This document shows positions 33,043 through 46,060 of a DNA stretch of 64,000 nt, in pieces. The position numbers and the translations under genes were made by a program. This stretch comes from Streblospio benedicti (taxonomy: Eukaryota; Annelida; Polychaeta; Spionida; Spionidae). Where the stretch lies: the NCBI GenBank assembly GCA_019095985.1, contig CM032666.1, positions 64,647,384 to 64,711,383 on the forward strand, read 5' to 3'. The notes beneath the pieces were generated by a model. It did no database searches. It was given only the letters and a program-made list of their open reading frames with translations, and was not told the origin of the DNA. Position 1 is the first letter of the stretch; the number at the start of each line of letters is the position of its first letter.

Positions 33043-33636
33043 CACCTGTGTATGCACGTTATGGAGGATATGTCATGACGGATGCATCTATTTTAAATGT
33101 CAACTTGAAAATTGTATTTCCGCTGCTTGATTTCTACAGTTGTAGAGCTTGTAAACCAATGCCATATACAAAGCACACTAATTCATGCATTCATCTTTAT
33201 TGATACTGTGTTAAATGAAACATCAGTCGTTTACTTGTAAAGACAATTACTAAACAATAAACTTGTATATGTGTTCCAGAAATTACCAAGATTGTACAAT
33301 TTGAGTCAATCAATAACATTTGCATTATAGAATTCCAATTACAGTTGCAACATTCATTAACAATACTGAATTTGTATCTCTTTATCCACCCTGCTTTATG
33401 GGCGCCATGGCGTAACATTGAATCAAACCAGATATCAAGATCGTAATTTTCTTTATAGAACCGTTTCATTTACAAATCCAATCGGCACCAAAATACATTA
33501 TTCATTATGAAAAGGATAATTGGCTTCACTGGTAATATACAAACTACAATACAGTTATATATAATTGAATTTAAGAATGTTATCTCATATATGAGCACCA
33601 TCGCAAGCATTTGAATTTTAGTTTGGTCTCCGTCAT

Positions 33637-33795
33637 TCATCCGGAATAAGATAAGGGGTTGATGAGCGCATTGAGCAGGTACAAGACGAAGCCCACTATG
33701 GCCTCGGTGGAAGCAGCCAGGACACTAGGTCATGTCGGCCAAAGTGCAGCCCAGTGATAAACAACCGCCATGTGCACACTGATCGCATAGTGTTT
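33637..33795 (-). pseudogene. Relic of the last transmembrane helices of a rhodopsin-like GPCR
   Basis: On the minus strand the end of a frame reads SVLAASTEAIVGFVLYLL, then NALINPLSYSG and a stop. The NPLSY segment fits the NPxxY motif at the end of helix 7 in class A receptors. Upstream, in the same frame but beyond a TGA stop, HMAVVYHWAALWPT resembles a helix 6 end. No other receptor helices were found, and there is no splice site at the expected place. Best read as a pseudogene fragment; receptor subtype unknown. Confidence 0.4.
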
Positions 33796-33799
33796 ATAT

Positions 33800-36560
33800 G
33801 TAAATCGAGTCATTTATGATGCTGTTTCTCACGAATTTGCATGCTGTAAAAATGTGTACAATTATCAAATTGTATGTAGAAAACCTTTTCAAACATTTTG
33901 GTGAATACTTTCAGGGATGACATCATGTATTTACACTATATTTCTGTTTTATTTTGTGCATAACATTGGTTGTCAAGACGTCTTTTGACAGTGATGTTGT
34001 AATGTAGGCATCACATATATATTATTTCATGAGGATTGGCATGACTAAAACATATCCATCACATACATGAATTGAAAGGTATTTACCAAACATCTCCTTA
34101 TATTATTGTGAGTAGTTTCATACAATGTCATCACAGTAATTGAGTGTTGATTGAAATACTCACTTTATGTCAACATTGCTGTATGTGCTACACTAAATTG
34201 ATTTATCAGCCAGTAATTATTATTTGAATGTGTTGCTTCAGATTGACAAATGTGCAGCCATATAATAATAATTTGGTCTATGTTGGTATATGTTAATTCA
34301 TATAGGTCTATCCATGAAAGTTAATTAAACAAAGTTTATTTGCTGGAAATTTGTCTCTAATCTCAACTGCTGTTATTTCTGAATAGAATATATTAAGTGG
34401 CAAGGAATGTATCCTAAAATCAACTATGGTCTATTCTTTCTAATCTTTATTTCATGGTCGATATACATATAACCAGTTTGTAGTGGATATTGACACTAAT
34501 GTTGAAATAATATGTACTGCAAATATGTAGGAAAATTAAGAGCATTGTAAATGATGGTTATGGTGATGATTACGAAGATGATTCTAGCAATATTGATGTT
34601 ATACAATGGACATTTTATTGATGCATATCCTGTTTAGCAACATTATTCTATATTTTAATATGCCAAATGATGAAATAATGGTCATATTTGATTTCAGCGA
34701 TGGAGAATTTCAGCATACCAGTCTTTTTTTAAATCGCCTACAAATATAAAGAACGCGTCCACAAGATAGGTTTCACTCCATACCAAAAGAATTACAGTCA
34801 AATATATGCAAACATTTAAAGTAAAACTTATTAATAAACATAATTTCTAACACTTAATACTGATATTCTTGACAAATTCATCACTTCAATACACATTTCA
34901 CTGTAGCAAAATATGAATCTGTAGAAACATTGTAATTTAGCTGAAAAGTTGACCTAGAATGATCATAGATTATCTCTCTCTAATAGTTAATTATAAAACC
35001 TCACCTATCATTAGGCTCTCTCTCATAGAGCTTGGGATCTAATAAAATTTTTGTTTCAGAATGCTGCATGCTGGTATCTGAACAAAACTGTTCGAGTTGC
35101 TTCAAATTGATCTTATGACAAATTAGTGGGAGAAATTTTCAACTATTATATAGGTTGTTATGTGTACTTGTACATCATTATGTCTTTTTACTCTTGTTTT
35201 ATCTTGTGTGAATGTGTTTGTGTGTGTGTATGCGGAATTCTTTTTCATTTTTGAAATGAAAATATGTTTAAACCAAGTATCACAATGTTCAAATTATGAT
35301 TAACTCTGATAAACACATGAGTACCGTAACTGCCACTCCACATCAGAGCACAAACCAATATCATGACTTTTTGCATCTCCATCACATACAAAGCAGCTTG
35401 ACATATGTCATCTCTTATTTTTTCACAAGACACAAAGACATGATTTTTGCAAAGCAATTATAAGATATGAAAAATATTTGTACAATATCAAAACACCAAA
35501 TTGTTTTTCAATAGCTTGTAATGTGTTAAAAAACCTGGAAGAAATTGGAAAACTATTTTTTCAATAACTGGTAATGTGGTAAAAAACTTGAAAGAAATAT
35601 GTAAAACTTATCTGTATAACAAATCTTTGATGAGGAGCTTTTCATTATGTGTAATGTTACAATTGTTCTTTCACCAAGAATACATTTTTACCATACTGAC
35701 ATATAGTGAAAATGTCATGGCATTAGTTTGAACATATTTTACATCGAATAATGAAATCGGATTTGCTGTGGCAGAATGAGACATGAGCAGCCCATATAAC
35801 ATGAACAATCTGCAGAACAATATTTTGCTATGTTGTAATTTTTTAGATAATACTTGTTAAGGTAATGACCAATATACATCAATAAAACTCATAATCCAAT
35901 AAAAATTTCACTCCGTTCAACTTAGATACTAATCAACACTTTTCACATCTCCATCAAATGTATGTCACTTCTAAATGCCTTTCACACATTGATATTTTTC
36001 GCCTCTCTCGTTTGTGTAACTTTTGTTTGATACAATTTACAAAGGTGCATGTTCCTCGTGATATAAAATTTAGATAATCACATAATAAATGTACTGTTTA
36101 TACACACACATCAGTGTCCATGGACCATGGCCCGTGTACAATATTATACTATGGCAATTTGTGATCATGCTGACAATCTTTATTTTCATCAAACTACCAC
36201 TCATATACATAATCATTGGTATGTACGGAAATGAGTACCTTTGCAGATTATCCACAACATATGATAACAGCCTAGTAGCAGTCAATATGGGATCTATGGG
36301 GAGACATTAGCAAAATACTTTCACGGTTCTATCCATTGTGGTGTTATCTTGACAGGATATCATAAACACTGGTGTAATTAGCCTTATTACACGATGACAA
36401 CTCCTAAACATTTATTCAATCCTTGGAGGAGATGGTAGGAAATGATTTACAATCAATTGTAAATAAAGTTCACAATTATTTTCTACATATTTCTTGATTT
36501 CATATCGTAAATATGAACGATAATACAGGAAGCTAAGAGCCATAGACGAGCACGTGACGG
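33800..36560. other. Long AT-rich intergenic stretch
   Basis: Nearly 2.8 kb of AT-rich DNA, including two close direct repeats at 35515-35600 ('aaaaaacctggaagaaattgg' and a relative). No exon or bounded mobile element recognised. The last part is probably the 3' end of the YHYH gene on the opposite strand. Confidence 0.5.
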
Positions 36561-36566
36561 TTTATT
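36561..36566 (-). promoter_or_regulatory. Candidate polyadenylation signal of the YHYH gene
   Basis: AATAAA on the minus strand, about 270 bp after the stop codon. Position and sequence only. Confidence 0.4.
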
Positions 36567-36837
36567 TGGAACTGGCGTATCCCAACATGCACTGCGCTGC
36601 CTGAGATACGAGGATCATGAAGATAGGTATGACTATAGGAATTGAATGTTAGAGTTACAGCCGTCACAATGACAAAGCTATTCCAGAATCCAAGCCAAAA
36701 ACCAGCAAGTCTCTTGTAAGTGTAAACGTACATGCACACCAGACTGCACTAGCTTTCTACGGTCGGTGTAAGGAATCGTATATATTCATATGTCCAGTAA
36801 AACTAGGCTCATACACAATCAGTTACTCCCGCAGAAT

Positions 36838-39800
36838 TCAACCGAAAATGATCTTGAGTGAGGCGGCAGTCACAAGAGCCACACAGGCTGCTGCTGCTGC
36901 TGAGTGCGGGCGGGCGGCGTGGTTCGCGGGATCCTCGGGGCAGCCCTCGGCGGGGTTGTGACACACAGCGTAACATGACTCCCAGTCAGGAGCACCTGCG
37001 ATTGCGATATAATAGGCATAGAGAATTAGACTGCAGCGTATATCCTTCTAAACATATGGATTCCAAAAATGACCTTGGAACTATATGTGCTTTTGATGAT
37101 AAATTGAGGGTCGGGTGATGAATAGTTACTCGTAGGGAGCAACCATAATTAATTGTATAGGGGCGGTCATTTGGAGTGTTTCGGGGGGGTGCCCTCAATT
37201 TTCTTTGGTCACAGAAGGGAGGTCGCTCAATTTTAATTCAAAGTGAGGGGGAGCATTCAATTCTCAAACTAAAACGGTAATATATTAGGCACTTCTGTTG
37301 CAAACTGATACATTCCTGCAATGTGCTTGCTTTTGGATTTAACTGTATTGTAATGTCAACAAGTGAAATAGATTGCTAAATATCTATTCATTTACTATTG
37401 ACAGTGAACGATTCGTTGCAATAACCTTTAAACACTTTTCAGGGAATCTGTCATTGTTCATAATATTTATCATGGTGTGGGGTGTGGGCGCTCAGTTTCT
37501 AAAAATTCATATGGGGAGGGCATTCAATTCCAACGTAGAGTTAGGTAGGGCGTTAATTTTTTTATCTCGTCAATACCAAATGACCGCCCCCCTGTACACT
37601 TAATGATGGTTGCTCCCTTAATGGGTAAGTCCATGGATACGTATTATATTATTATAAGCAGTATATGCAGTACTCACCTCCAGGAGGAGGCCCCCCAGGC
37701 CGTGGTCCTCCAGGGGGTGGCGTCATACCTTCTGGTGGAGGACGCATACCATCAGGAGGGGGCCGGCCTTCACCAGAGCCTCCCATTCCACCTTCAACCA
37801 ATTAATTTTACGTGATGCTATATGCTGTATAATTATGTTTCAATGTGGACTTGAGGCAAGTGATTATTTATTTCCAAGATTGTGCGGAATACAAATGAAA
37901 TGCATGACTAGAAGTATAATTGCTTTGTGGTTTCCTGATCATCGATATGAGCTCTGGGTTCTAAAAGAATAAAGAATTCAACCTCTGAAAATTCAACATT
38001 TTTGTGTACACTGGTGAATCCTGGTAAGTAGGACTACACGTCACCATTTCTCAAATGAAATATACTTTTGTCATCTTCGCAAGCTATCACATTGCGTCAC
38101 ACTCTTGTCATATACCATATAACACCCCAACCCCGAACCTTCCATCTTCACACATTTTTTTATTTATTTATTTTACCGGGATCCAACAGTGTATGCATTG
38201 AGTAGCTTGGTAACCAGGCAAACAGGGTTGAATTTGTTGTTTGCTTTATGGACCATTGTGTCACACGTGATATAACCTAACAATGTCTATGATATTAATA
38301 TGCTGGATTGTATGCTGACCTGTTTGGCGTCCTATATGCGTAACCTTAGAAGTGCCATACCTTGGTAGGTGCTCTTTCCTTTGTAGCAGCTCATGATGTA
38401 CGGGAAGTCGCGGGTGATGCGGTACTCGTACTGCAATACGGGAAACGGGTGGGTTTAGGAATGGTGGATATGTTCAGAATTATGATATAAATATAGTATT
38501 ACTGTATCTGGTCGGTTTTAAATGTGTCTGGGAACCACCTGGGGCATATAAATACCATAAAAATAGTAATTCAATATTTCAGACACACCTAACTAAGTGC
38601 CCAACTGATTGCAGAAAGATGACTATGTAGAAAACAATGTACACGTAAGCCTATCCACCTTCAAGAGCTCACTCCGTTAATAGCTACCAACCACATATTC
38701 ACTCTCTTTATCTATGTTTTCCCAACAACATTGTCTATCCGTGTGCTCGGCCCCGGTGCGCCTCACCTTGCCGTCCCTCATCTGGCCGTGGCACCCATCC
38801 AGGTCCGCCGTGGTGAGCTCACGCCCGCTCGCCGCCGTCAGCGGCCCGTACACGGGGAAGCCGTCAAACGCCACGCCCAGCAGCTCGTCAGCCGTGCCCT
38901 GTGGTGGCGGGATCGTGGATGAAACGTGCAGATGATAGTATAACTATCATCTAGATTTGTTCAAATTTCATGTTTATCATCCTTGGCCTGTTGTCATCCA
39001 TTTCAAAATATGGAGTGGATAATAATAGACTTGTTAATTATTTCGGTTATAGGTTAGCCACAGTAAGACGGAATTTTTGGCAATGAGAACAGCTTGCTTT
39101 GCGATACCTTGTAGAGGCACTTGGGCAGCTGGTGGTAGTGGTACTCGCCGTCCGGCTGCGGGTGGCCGAGACACGCGTCAAACACCTCGGCACGCTCGCC
39201 CTCCACGGCGTTGTACCTGAGGTGTGTGGAGAGGTAAAATACTGTGGATAACACGATGTTTGAAGACCATGTACGGAGACTTTAATTTGGTGTCTTTGTG
39301 ATAGCAAACATCCGTGTTTTAAGATACTAGTAAATGGCATTGAAAAGGGTATAATAGGAATAGCCGGGTTCGTCAGCGAGTCACAGAGGTGAAGCAAACT
39401 GCTTCACCGGGTCCTGGGGACGCACAGGAAGTACATAGGTATTTCTATGTTTGTTCGTTTGTTTGTTTGTTTGTTTGTTTTCACATATGCACTATACAGA
39501 CGCGGACGTTGTGATTTCATTTTAGTGCCATGACGGAATCGGCCATTAATACGCTTTACTTTACAAGATCAAAGATATATATTTATAGCATATGATGCAT
39601 CACGTATATGAGTTATCCGCATTGATAAACGTACATCAAGGTTCAAATACACAGTCGCTATCAAATCACAAACAAGCTTATCCTTAATAGACATATCCCG
39701 AAGAAGATACGTGGATATCTAACAATATTCCTTTATATTAATTATATCCCCCACGGCGCACTGTTCCACAAATCACCCCACAATTACACAAATCACTTGC

Positions 39801-40692
39801 CCTTTACTGTCTCATACACGGTATGCCTAACACGTCCCAGTGTGTATTATATTAAACAGCACATACCTCTAATAAGCCGTATCCCTATATCATTCTGAAT
39901 GCATATTGCCCCCACCTAGTACCTGAACCCACATCCCCACTCTCACAACTATTACAAGAGACGAGACCCACTCACCCCTCTATAGTGTAGGGGTTGAATA
40001 GCGCCACGCCGTTGATGGCCACTGCGATGGGGCCCATGTGAAGACAGCCGGGTTTGGCCTCCATGGTGGGCGACTTGGGGATGGACCACGTGCGGTTCTG
40101 GGCGCTGATCTCGTTTGGGTTGTCCCCATTGGGAAAGTCACCCACCTGAAAGCGTGAACATAGAAATCTTTGAAATTCTGGTAGTAGTTTACAGCTTTAA
40201 ATTAAGCGTGGGGCCATTAAAATGTCCATTTGAAACTCAGTATTGTATAATTTTGGTATTAGAAAATATTCAATCAGAATGCAAAATATAAAAGTGAAGG
40301 TAAAATAACATAAACTGACCATCTAAACCAAATCATGGAGGTAAAATATGGACTGTATATGGACTACCCCCAATTGACATATTTTTATAGGATTGCTATC
40401 AGAAAATAAAATGCCACGTCTAATGTGACAATGTACGTCACATAATAACAGATGTTCTTTACAGAATCTTTCTTCATGCACACCATGCATGTAGCTAATG
40501 CTCCCGGTGCGCGGGAACGAGTCTGCTCACCTCGTGGTTGGGCACGCCGTGGTGGAAGAAGTCCCAGCCGTCCGCGCGCTCGGTGACGACCACGCCGCGG
40601 GCGGAGAACGCCTGCACCTGCTGGGCGGTCAGCTGACAGCGGGCGCGGCCGGCCACCGCCAGCAGCAGCAGCGGGAGGGCGGGGTGCAGCAT
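36838..40692 (-). CDS. Secreted YHYH-domain protein, probable GPI-anchored form
   Basis: Seven minus-strand exons join in frame to 304 residues: 40531-40692, 39976-40145, 39108-39216, 38767-38898, 38361-38430, 37678-37791, 36838-36995. Residues 1-19 are a signal peptide (HPALPLLLLAVAGRARC). The YHYH domain covers about 45-215: HMGPIAVAINGVALFNPYTI, the diagnostic YHYH at 136-139 (DGEYHYHQLP), then VAFDGFPVYGP and DGCHGQ. Residues 216-252 are a Gly/Pro-rich linker (PPPDGMRPPPEGM repeats). The tail has Cys residues, then a poly-Ala and short hydrophobic end (ACVALVTAASLKIIFG), which looks like a GPI-attachment signal. The YHYH domain (Pfam YHYH) has no firm biochemical role that I know of. The sixth exon has two possible acceptors 12 bp apart, both in frame. 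A candidate AATAAA lies at 36561-36566 (minus). Confidence 0.88.
37135..37617. mobile_element. Harbinger-like MITE in the last intron of the YHYH gene
   Basis: Ends GGGAGCAACCATAATTAATT and the reverse complement of CACTTAATGATGGTTGCTCCC pair over about 42 bp, continuing through 'ggggcggtcatttgg'. Flanks GTA and TTA are a near match for a three-base duplication. Interior has G-rich 'gggcgctca', 'gggcattcaattc' repeats. It lies between exons 6 and 7 of the YHYH gene. Confidence 0.8.
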
Positions 40693-43677
40693 GGCGCGGG
40701 TTTGCCAGGAGAGAGCCGGGGATTGGAGTACTTTACGTGAACAATAGATATAGTAAGCGGTGGCGTGTTTAATGATTAGTTGTTAATGTTAATGGTTGGC
40801 ATTTAACTGTATGACTGTAACAGGTATTATTTCAATTTTATCACCACACTCGTCAAAAAACTGTATTTGTTTTATTTGATATTCCCTTATATGAAAACCT
40901 GCCTTTTAATCAAATATCTAATACCGAGTTTAAAGTGTGTGGAGCTTATACAAGACTATAAACATGAAAGAAGACCATGCATCAGCCTTGTAGGGAATTG
41001 ATGACACCCTATATGGGCATTACTCTGATACCGGTGGCATGGCCTCTCCCACCAGCCCTGCTGTAATGGGGTGACAAAACCACCAGATAATGAAAACACA
41101 GTTCTGATGTTGTTGTTTGTTTGAGGGTACATTTTCTGCCTGCTCATGAATGTATCAAGAACCAGAAACACGAGTGTGTATGCAAATGTCGTTTGATAAG
41201 ACTCACAGTTAGTAGACAGCATGATAGCATCATGAAAGGGTGTCGCAATGACAAGATTTCAAGAATGTACCCACGATAAAGACATGTGTACAACACACGG
41301 GTGTATGTACTGAAATCATTTCAAATGGTAATAAAATCCCAACACATGTGCATGAAGGCAACCAATGCACTTGGTAAACGATAGAAATGATGTGTTTTGA
41401 ATCTTCCCCATTTAGACACCAGTGGTATTAGTATGAATCATTTAGTAAGAACACCCGGTGATTGTAAACCTCCAGTGCGTAAACTTTTTTTAACTGGAAA
41501 TAACTTATTAACGTCGACCATTAATTAGATATAGTTAAAAAGGACAACATAAATGTAACCATGTCAACCCTACTAAATACACGGACATGTAGCTTTTGAT
41601 ATATTTGCATTTCCGTTATATCATTCGAAAACGAAATACTTCATCATTTTATCATATCAGTGGACTTGTAGTACTTACATTTTATGTTTATTGAAACGAC
41701 CCTGCAAATATTGAAAGCCTAAAGGCGGAGGGCGCCTTAAGAATTCTACATGGAGATTCAATCAAGCATCTCGAAAGGTCCGTCTTTGTAAGCATTCATA
41801 CCAATGAGAATATCCTGATGAATATTGCTGTTATCATCCACGCGTATATGCTTTACTATGACAACAGGTACATGACACGTCTATACCCCTTGTGACACCC
41901 TCTCCATGGATCCACTCGGCCCGGACTCTCCCGCCGCCAGCCGCGCTGTAACGGCCTCGAGAGATCCACCGGACAAAAACAACCTTGTTGGTGATTATGC
42001 CAGTGATAACGGCATACAGGATAAGAGAGTCTATGAAAATTACATGCCTCCATTGACTTGTTGGGCAACTGCAGCCGAAATGTGAGTGTGTATGCAAATT
42101 ATTGCTGATAAGACGCGGTGATAACAGATCGCTATGTAGGTGTTTTTCTGTTATTCCACTTAGAGGAGCCTTTAGAATTCAACATTGTATGCATGAATTA
42201 ATGACAGCAATATGAGAATATTACAACCTGAAAAGACGTATACATGCTGTGATTAATGTAATGACAATTGTATCCTGCCATGTTTGGTTTTGATGGTGAA
42301 TGTCCAATGGCAATAGATAACATAGCCTATTAAATGCATTGTCTTTCAGTATGATATCGAAATAATGGGATATATGTCGGTTTCCATCAGAATTATGAAC
42401 ATTATTAACAACAATAATGGGAAATGCGTGTATACAAGTGTATTACAACAAGTGTCAAATACATAAAAGAAACGTCAAGAAGAAATGCAATGTAAAAAGC
42501 GGTAGGCCTATTCAAGCTTTTTTAAGTTATTTGTAATACAAGTTGAAACGATCCCGGGAAATGAATTATAATACAAAACTACCCCATTGCACATGCAAGT
42601 ATTAGTGAGATCTCATTTCTCATACAACACTTATATATCTTCACAATATCACTTATATTAGTTGATTAAATTCTAAATCTTTGTCTATATATCCCATATA
42701 GACTTACTTTATACATACTTGCTATAGATCCGAGATGTTCACGGTGTTCAAGATGTCTTTAATAGCACAAATACAAGATGGCGGTGGAGGGCTCCTGTTC
42801 CCGTCTGCTTCCTTTAGGTCATGATTAAAAGTCATGGTAAGAAATTGAACTTATATATGTCAGTTTTAGATGATTCATGCATGTATGTGGTGAAGTGTCC
42901 CAGTTTAAGATTACTGCAGAAAATAGATATCTATTACAAAGTCACGAATCCTTGGTAGATATTATAAGGAAATTGATCAAATATGAATTGGTGTTTTATA
43001 ACTACATTTTTTTTACAATATTGGGTTCATGTTTGAAACTGTTGATGAACGTAATATGAATATGAGATGCACTTTCGTAATATTTGCGCAATACTGTGTT
43101 GTATATGTACTAGTATTTAGTATGGACGCTTAGATGAAGTTTACAAAAATCTGTTCATGCAGAAAAAAAAACGTAGTTTAGATAAAGTTTGAAGATATTT
43201 AGGTCCTCTCGAGCAACAGTTGTTGCTCTGCATTTTTCATGAGTCCCTTTATTTCATGATATGTTTGTGCACATGAAAATGAACAAAGTAACAAAATTCT
43301 TCATTGTGTCCAATCCATGAGAATAAAGTGCAATTCTTACAAAAAATTAAATTGTATGTAAAATATAAGATGGTTTATGTGTGTGACAGTTTGCTGTTTA
43401 ATGTCATTGTTGATTAATCCATAAAGTCCATATAATAAATGCATGTTCAGGATAATATACATATAACAGAAATTTCCCATCTTTGAATTTGATAGAGGAA
43501 ATAATAATTAACGCTTTTGTCTGATGTCCGTAGGAAGTAACACCAATGTTTATTCTCAATTAACAAGACATATTTTAATATAAATGCATGTAAGCATTCA
43601 TTTAAAGTATTTTCATCTATGTAGTGTAAACACAAGAACTTGATCCTGTCGTGTTAAGAGGTTGATCCGTCCACATA
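40693..43677. other. Intergenic DNA with a diverged tandem pair
   Basis: Segments 40975-41215 and 41850-42110 share text in the same order ('gtgacaccct', 'ctctcccgccgccagccgcgctgtaa' against 'ctctcccaccagccctgctgtaa', 'gagtgtgtatgcaaat'). On the minus strand both could encode a related short Gly/Arg-rich peptide (YSAAGGGRVRAEWIHG against YSRAGGRGHATGIR), but I could not build an exon with splice sites. Otherwise AT-rich with nothing recognised. Confidence 0.4.
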
Positions 43678-43681
43678 CGCC

Positions 43682-44784
43682 AGGCAGTGGCGTAGGCTGA
43701 TGTGTATGCACAACTACATTTGGAAAACATTGCCTTAGGCACTAAGCCCATCAAGGTTGGGGGGGTGGGTGGGTCTGGGGATCCCCCGCAGACATTTTTT
43801 GAAGATTGGAGTAAAAATGGTTGCATTTGGGGCAATCTGTTGACAAAATAATCTATATAGTATGCTGTTGGTAGATCTATGTAACAGTCGGTAGCCTCAT
43901 GAGGTGACCATGCATGACGTGAAGCAGTACCTGAGATACTCTAGTCATGCATGGCACTGGAAATGTTTAGTTTTTAGTATGGTGTGATTGGGGATGCATG
44001 TTTTTGAAAGATTGTATGAGATAGTGAAATAAATACAGAATGAAAATAGATGTGTTGGCAGAGATTTAGCTAACTGCGACATCTATATAGTTTGCTTAAT
44101 GAAAACAACTATGATAAATATAGTCTTTTGGATGTTATTTCAGTTATTATCTGTCCTATTAATGTAAAATTAATATTGGTCAATCAGTAGTAATATGCAT
44201 TCCATCCATACATATCATTGAATATTTACTGATAATTTTACCGGTTATATTAAAAAGCTGAGTTTGACTGCGGTACACATTGGAAAATAATGCAACAACA
44301 TTGTCAAACTAAAGTGCTTGTATATCTTTACTATATATACTACATTGTATCTATCAAAATCTCTTCTCCATCCAATATGGTGCGGACAAGCGTGTATATA
44401 ATTATTTCTTTTTCATAAATATGATAATTGATAGACTTTAAACACATAAATATTGTGTCAAATTACGGCAATTTCCCTTCATTAACGGGGAGAGAGTTTA
44501 ATGTACCTGCATCTGAACGCACGTGACCCACGCATCCTGCATCATATGCTTTGTGACGGCAATATGACGACATATGAGTCAGAGCTTTTAATTAAGGCTG
44601 TTTATTGAAACTGTGTTAAGCCTATTGATGCATGCAAAATCAATACTGACAGACCGCTGTGCGTGACAAGGCATATTGATCCGACCATGTGACAGTAATG
44701 GCACGAACCATGTATCATTTTAGGGTAGATAATCAATAAATCAATGTGTACGCACTGCGTTGTGTGCGTTACAGTAGCTACGCC
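43682..44784. mobile_element. Possible 1.1 kb DNA element with short inverted ends
   Basis: CAGTGGCGTAG near 43686 and CTACGCCACTG near 44778 are inverse repeats, each flanked by CCAGG. That looks like a small cut-and-paste element with a short target duplication. The interior is AT-rich and non-coding. The chance of coincidence is higher than for the other MITEs. Confidence 0.4.
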
Positions 44785-45000
44785 ACTGCCAGGTCACTGT
44801 ATAGTCTGTATAGCCTCATCTAAGCAGTCGCTGCCTCACCGCCGAGGAGATTTCTCCACGTCTGGCTGTCATCTGCTTCTTTTTGACTGGGGATGTGGCT
44901 TTGTACCCGCCAACATTTACTGTGTGCTATTAAGTAAGAATGTTCTAACAGTATATCTAATACACCACCATTCATTAGATACGAATTTAATATTCTTATA

Positions 45001-45178
45001 CAGTAGAACTTCTCTATTAGGACCACCTTGGGGACTAGGTGTTAGGTGGTCCCAATAGAGAGGTGGTCTTTATACAGAGGTTCATTATAATAGCTTATGA
45101 ATGTCTGGGACCGTGAAAACTGGTCTTATCATAGATATGGTCTCAATATAGAGATTGTCTTAATTGGAGGTTCTTCTG
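45001..45178. mobile_element. pogo-type MITE, complete
   Basis: 178 bp bounded by TA on each side. The left end CAGTAGAACTTCTCTATTAG is matched by the inverted right end (reverse complement CAGAAGAACCTCCAATTAAG). Inner inverted pair 'aggaccacctt..' and 'aggtggtccc..'. This is the best-preserved copy of the family seen at 7592, 13309, 17579, 23474, 25572 and 28704. Confidence 0.8.
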
Positions 45179-45311
45179 TACAATCATTACAATAAAAGTC
45201 CATTAAACAGTTATAATCAGACCTTGATTGTCACAAATGACTACCCTACAGTTCCCTTGCGGCCGTTATCAGACAATAGCACACCAGGGTGCAAATAGGG
45301 CTGAGGTTTAC

Positions 45312-45530
45312 GGTCCGGTAATACCTTTCTAGGCCGACCATAGTTGGGACCAAATTACCATAAGTTGGGCCGAAATTACGCAAACGAGTTTACCAATGTG
45401 GTCCGAAGTTACTTGGACCCAAATTACTGCGAGATGGTCCGAAATTGCGGTCCGACTTTACTAATGTGGTCCTAACTTACTTGGGCCCAAAGTACCATGG
45501 GCCGAAATTACCGGTACCATTTGAAATTAC
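45312..45530. repeat. Degenerate tandem array of about 22-25 bp units
   Basis: Variants of 'tgggaccaaattacc', 'ggtccgaagttact' and 'gggccgaaattac' alternate about nine times. The unit resembles 'GG(T/G)CC(A/G)AA(A/G)TTAC'. No coding sense. Confidence 0.65.
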
Positions 45531-45960
45531 ATGTCGAGGTGAGTCGATAGACGGATATATGATATACATTGTACAACCTCACGTTTCATATAACTGCTTT
45601 TACACACAGTGTGAAAATAATTTGATCGTGTGCAACGTTATGTATACCGATTCATTGATTTGATGTACAGACCTATAAGAGCGCTTACATTTAGAGTAAA
45701 CCTCCATCTTAGCATGTTGTAAATAAATGATAAGACAATTGTCTTATCAATACTAATACAACAAAATATCGCAAAGCTTCCTTTGTGCACACAAACGTTT
45801 AACACATTACGGTTTCCAAGAAAGGATATGAATGATATAATTTGTATTTCAATGGATGGCGATGTATCCCTACCGTATATGCCGTATGTGGATTTGTGTG
45901 TCGTGTATATTTGCAGTAGGGACATATGCGATGGATCTGAACTGCAGTGCTAGTATTGAT

Positions 45961-46060
45961 NNNNNNNNNNNNNNNNNNNNNNNNNNNNNNNNNNNNNNNN
46001 NNNNNNNNNNNNNNNNNNNNNNNNNNNNNNNNNNNNNNNNNNNNNNNNNNNNNNNNNNNN
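45961..46060. other. Assembly gap (100 N)
   Basis: A run of 100 N, interrupting the integrase remnant. Confidence 0.98.

Noticed and set aside
41834-42097. 87-codon minus-strand frame as a membrane protein gene
   Set aside because: No splice sites or start context fit, and the related segment at 40975-41215 keeps only part of the frame.
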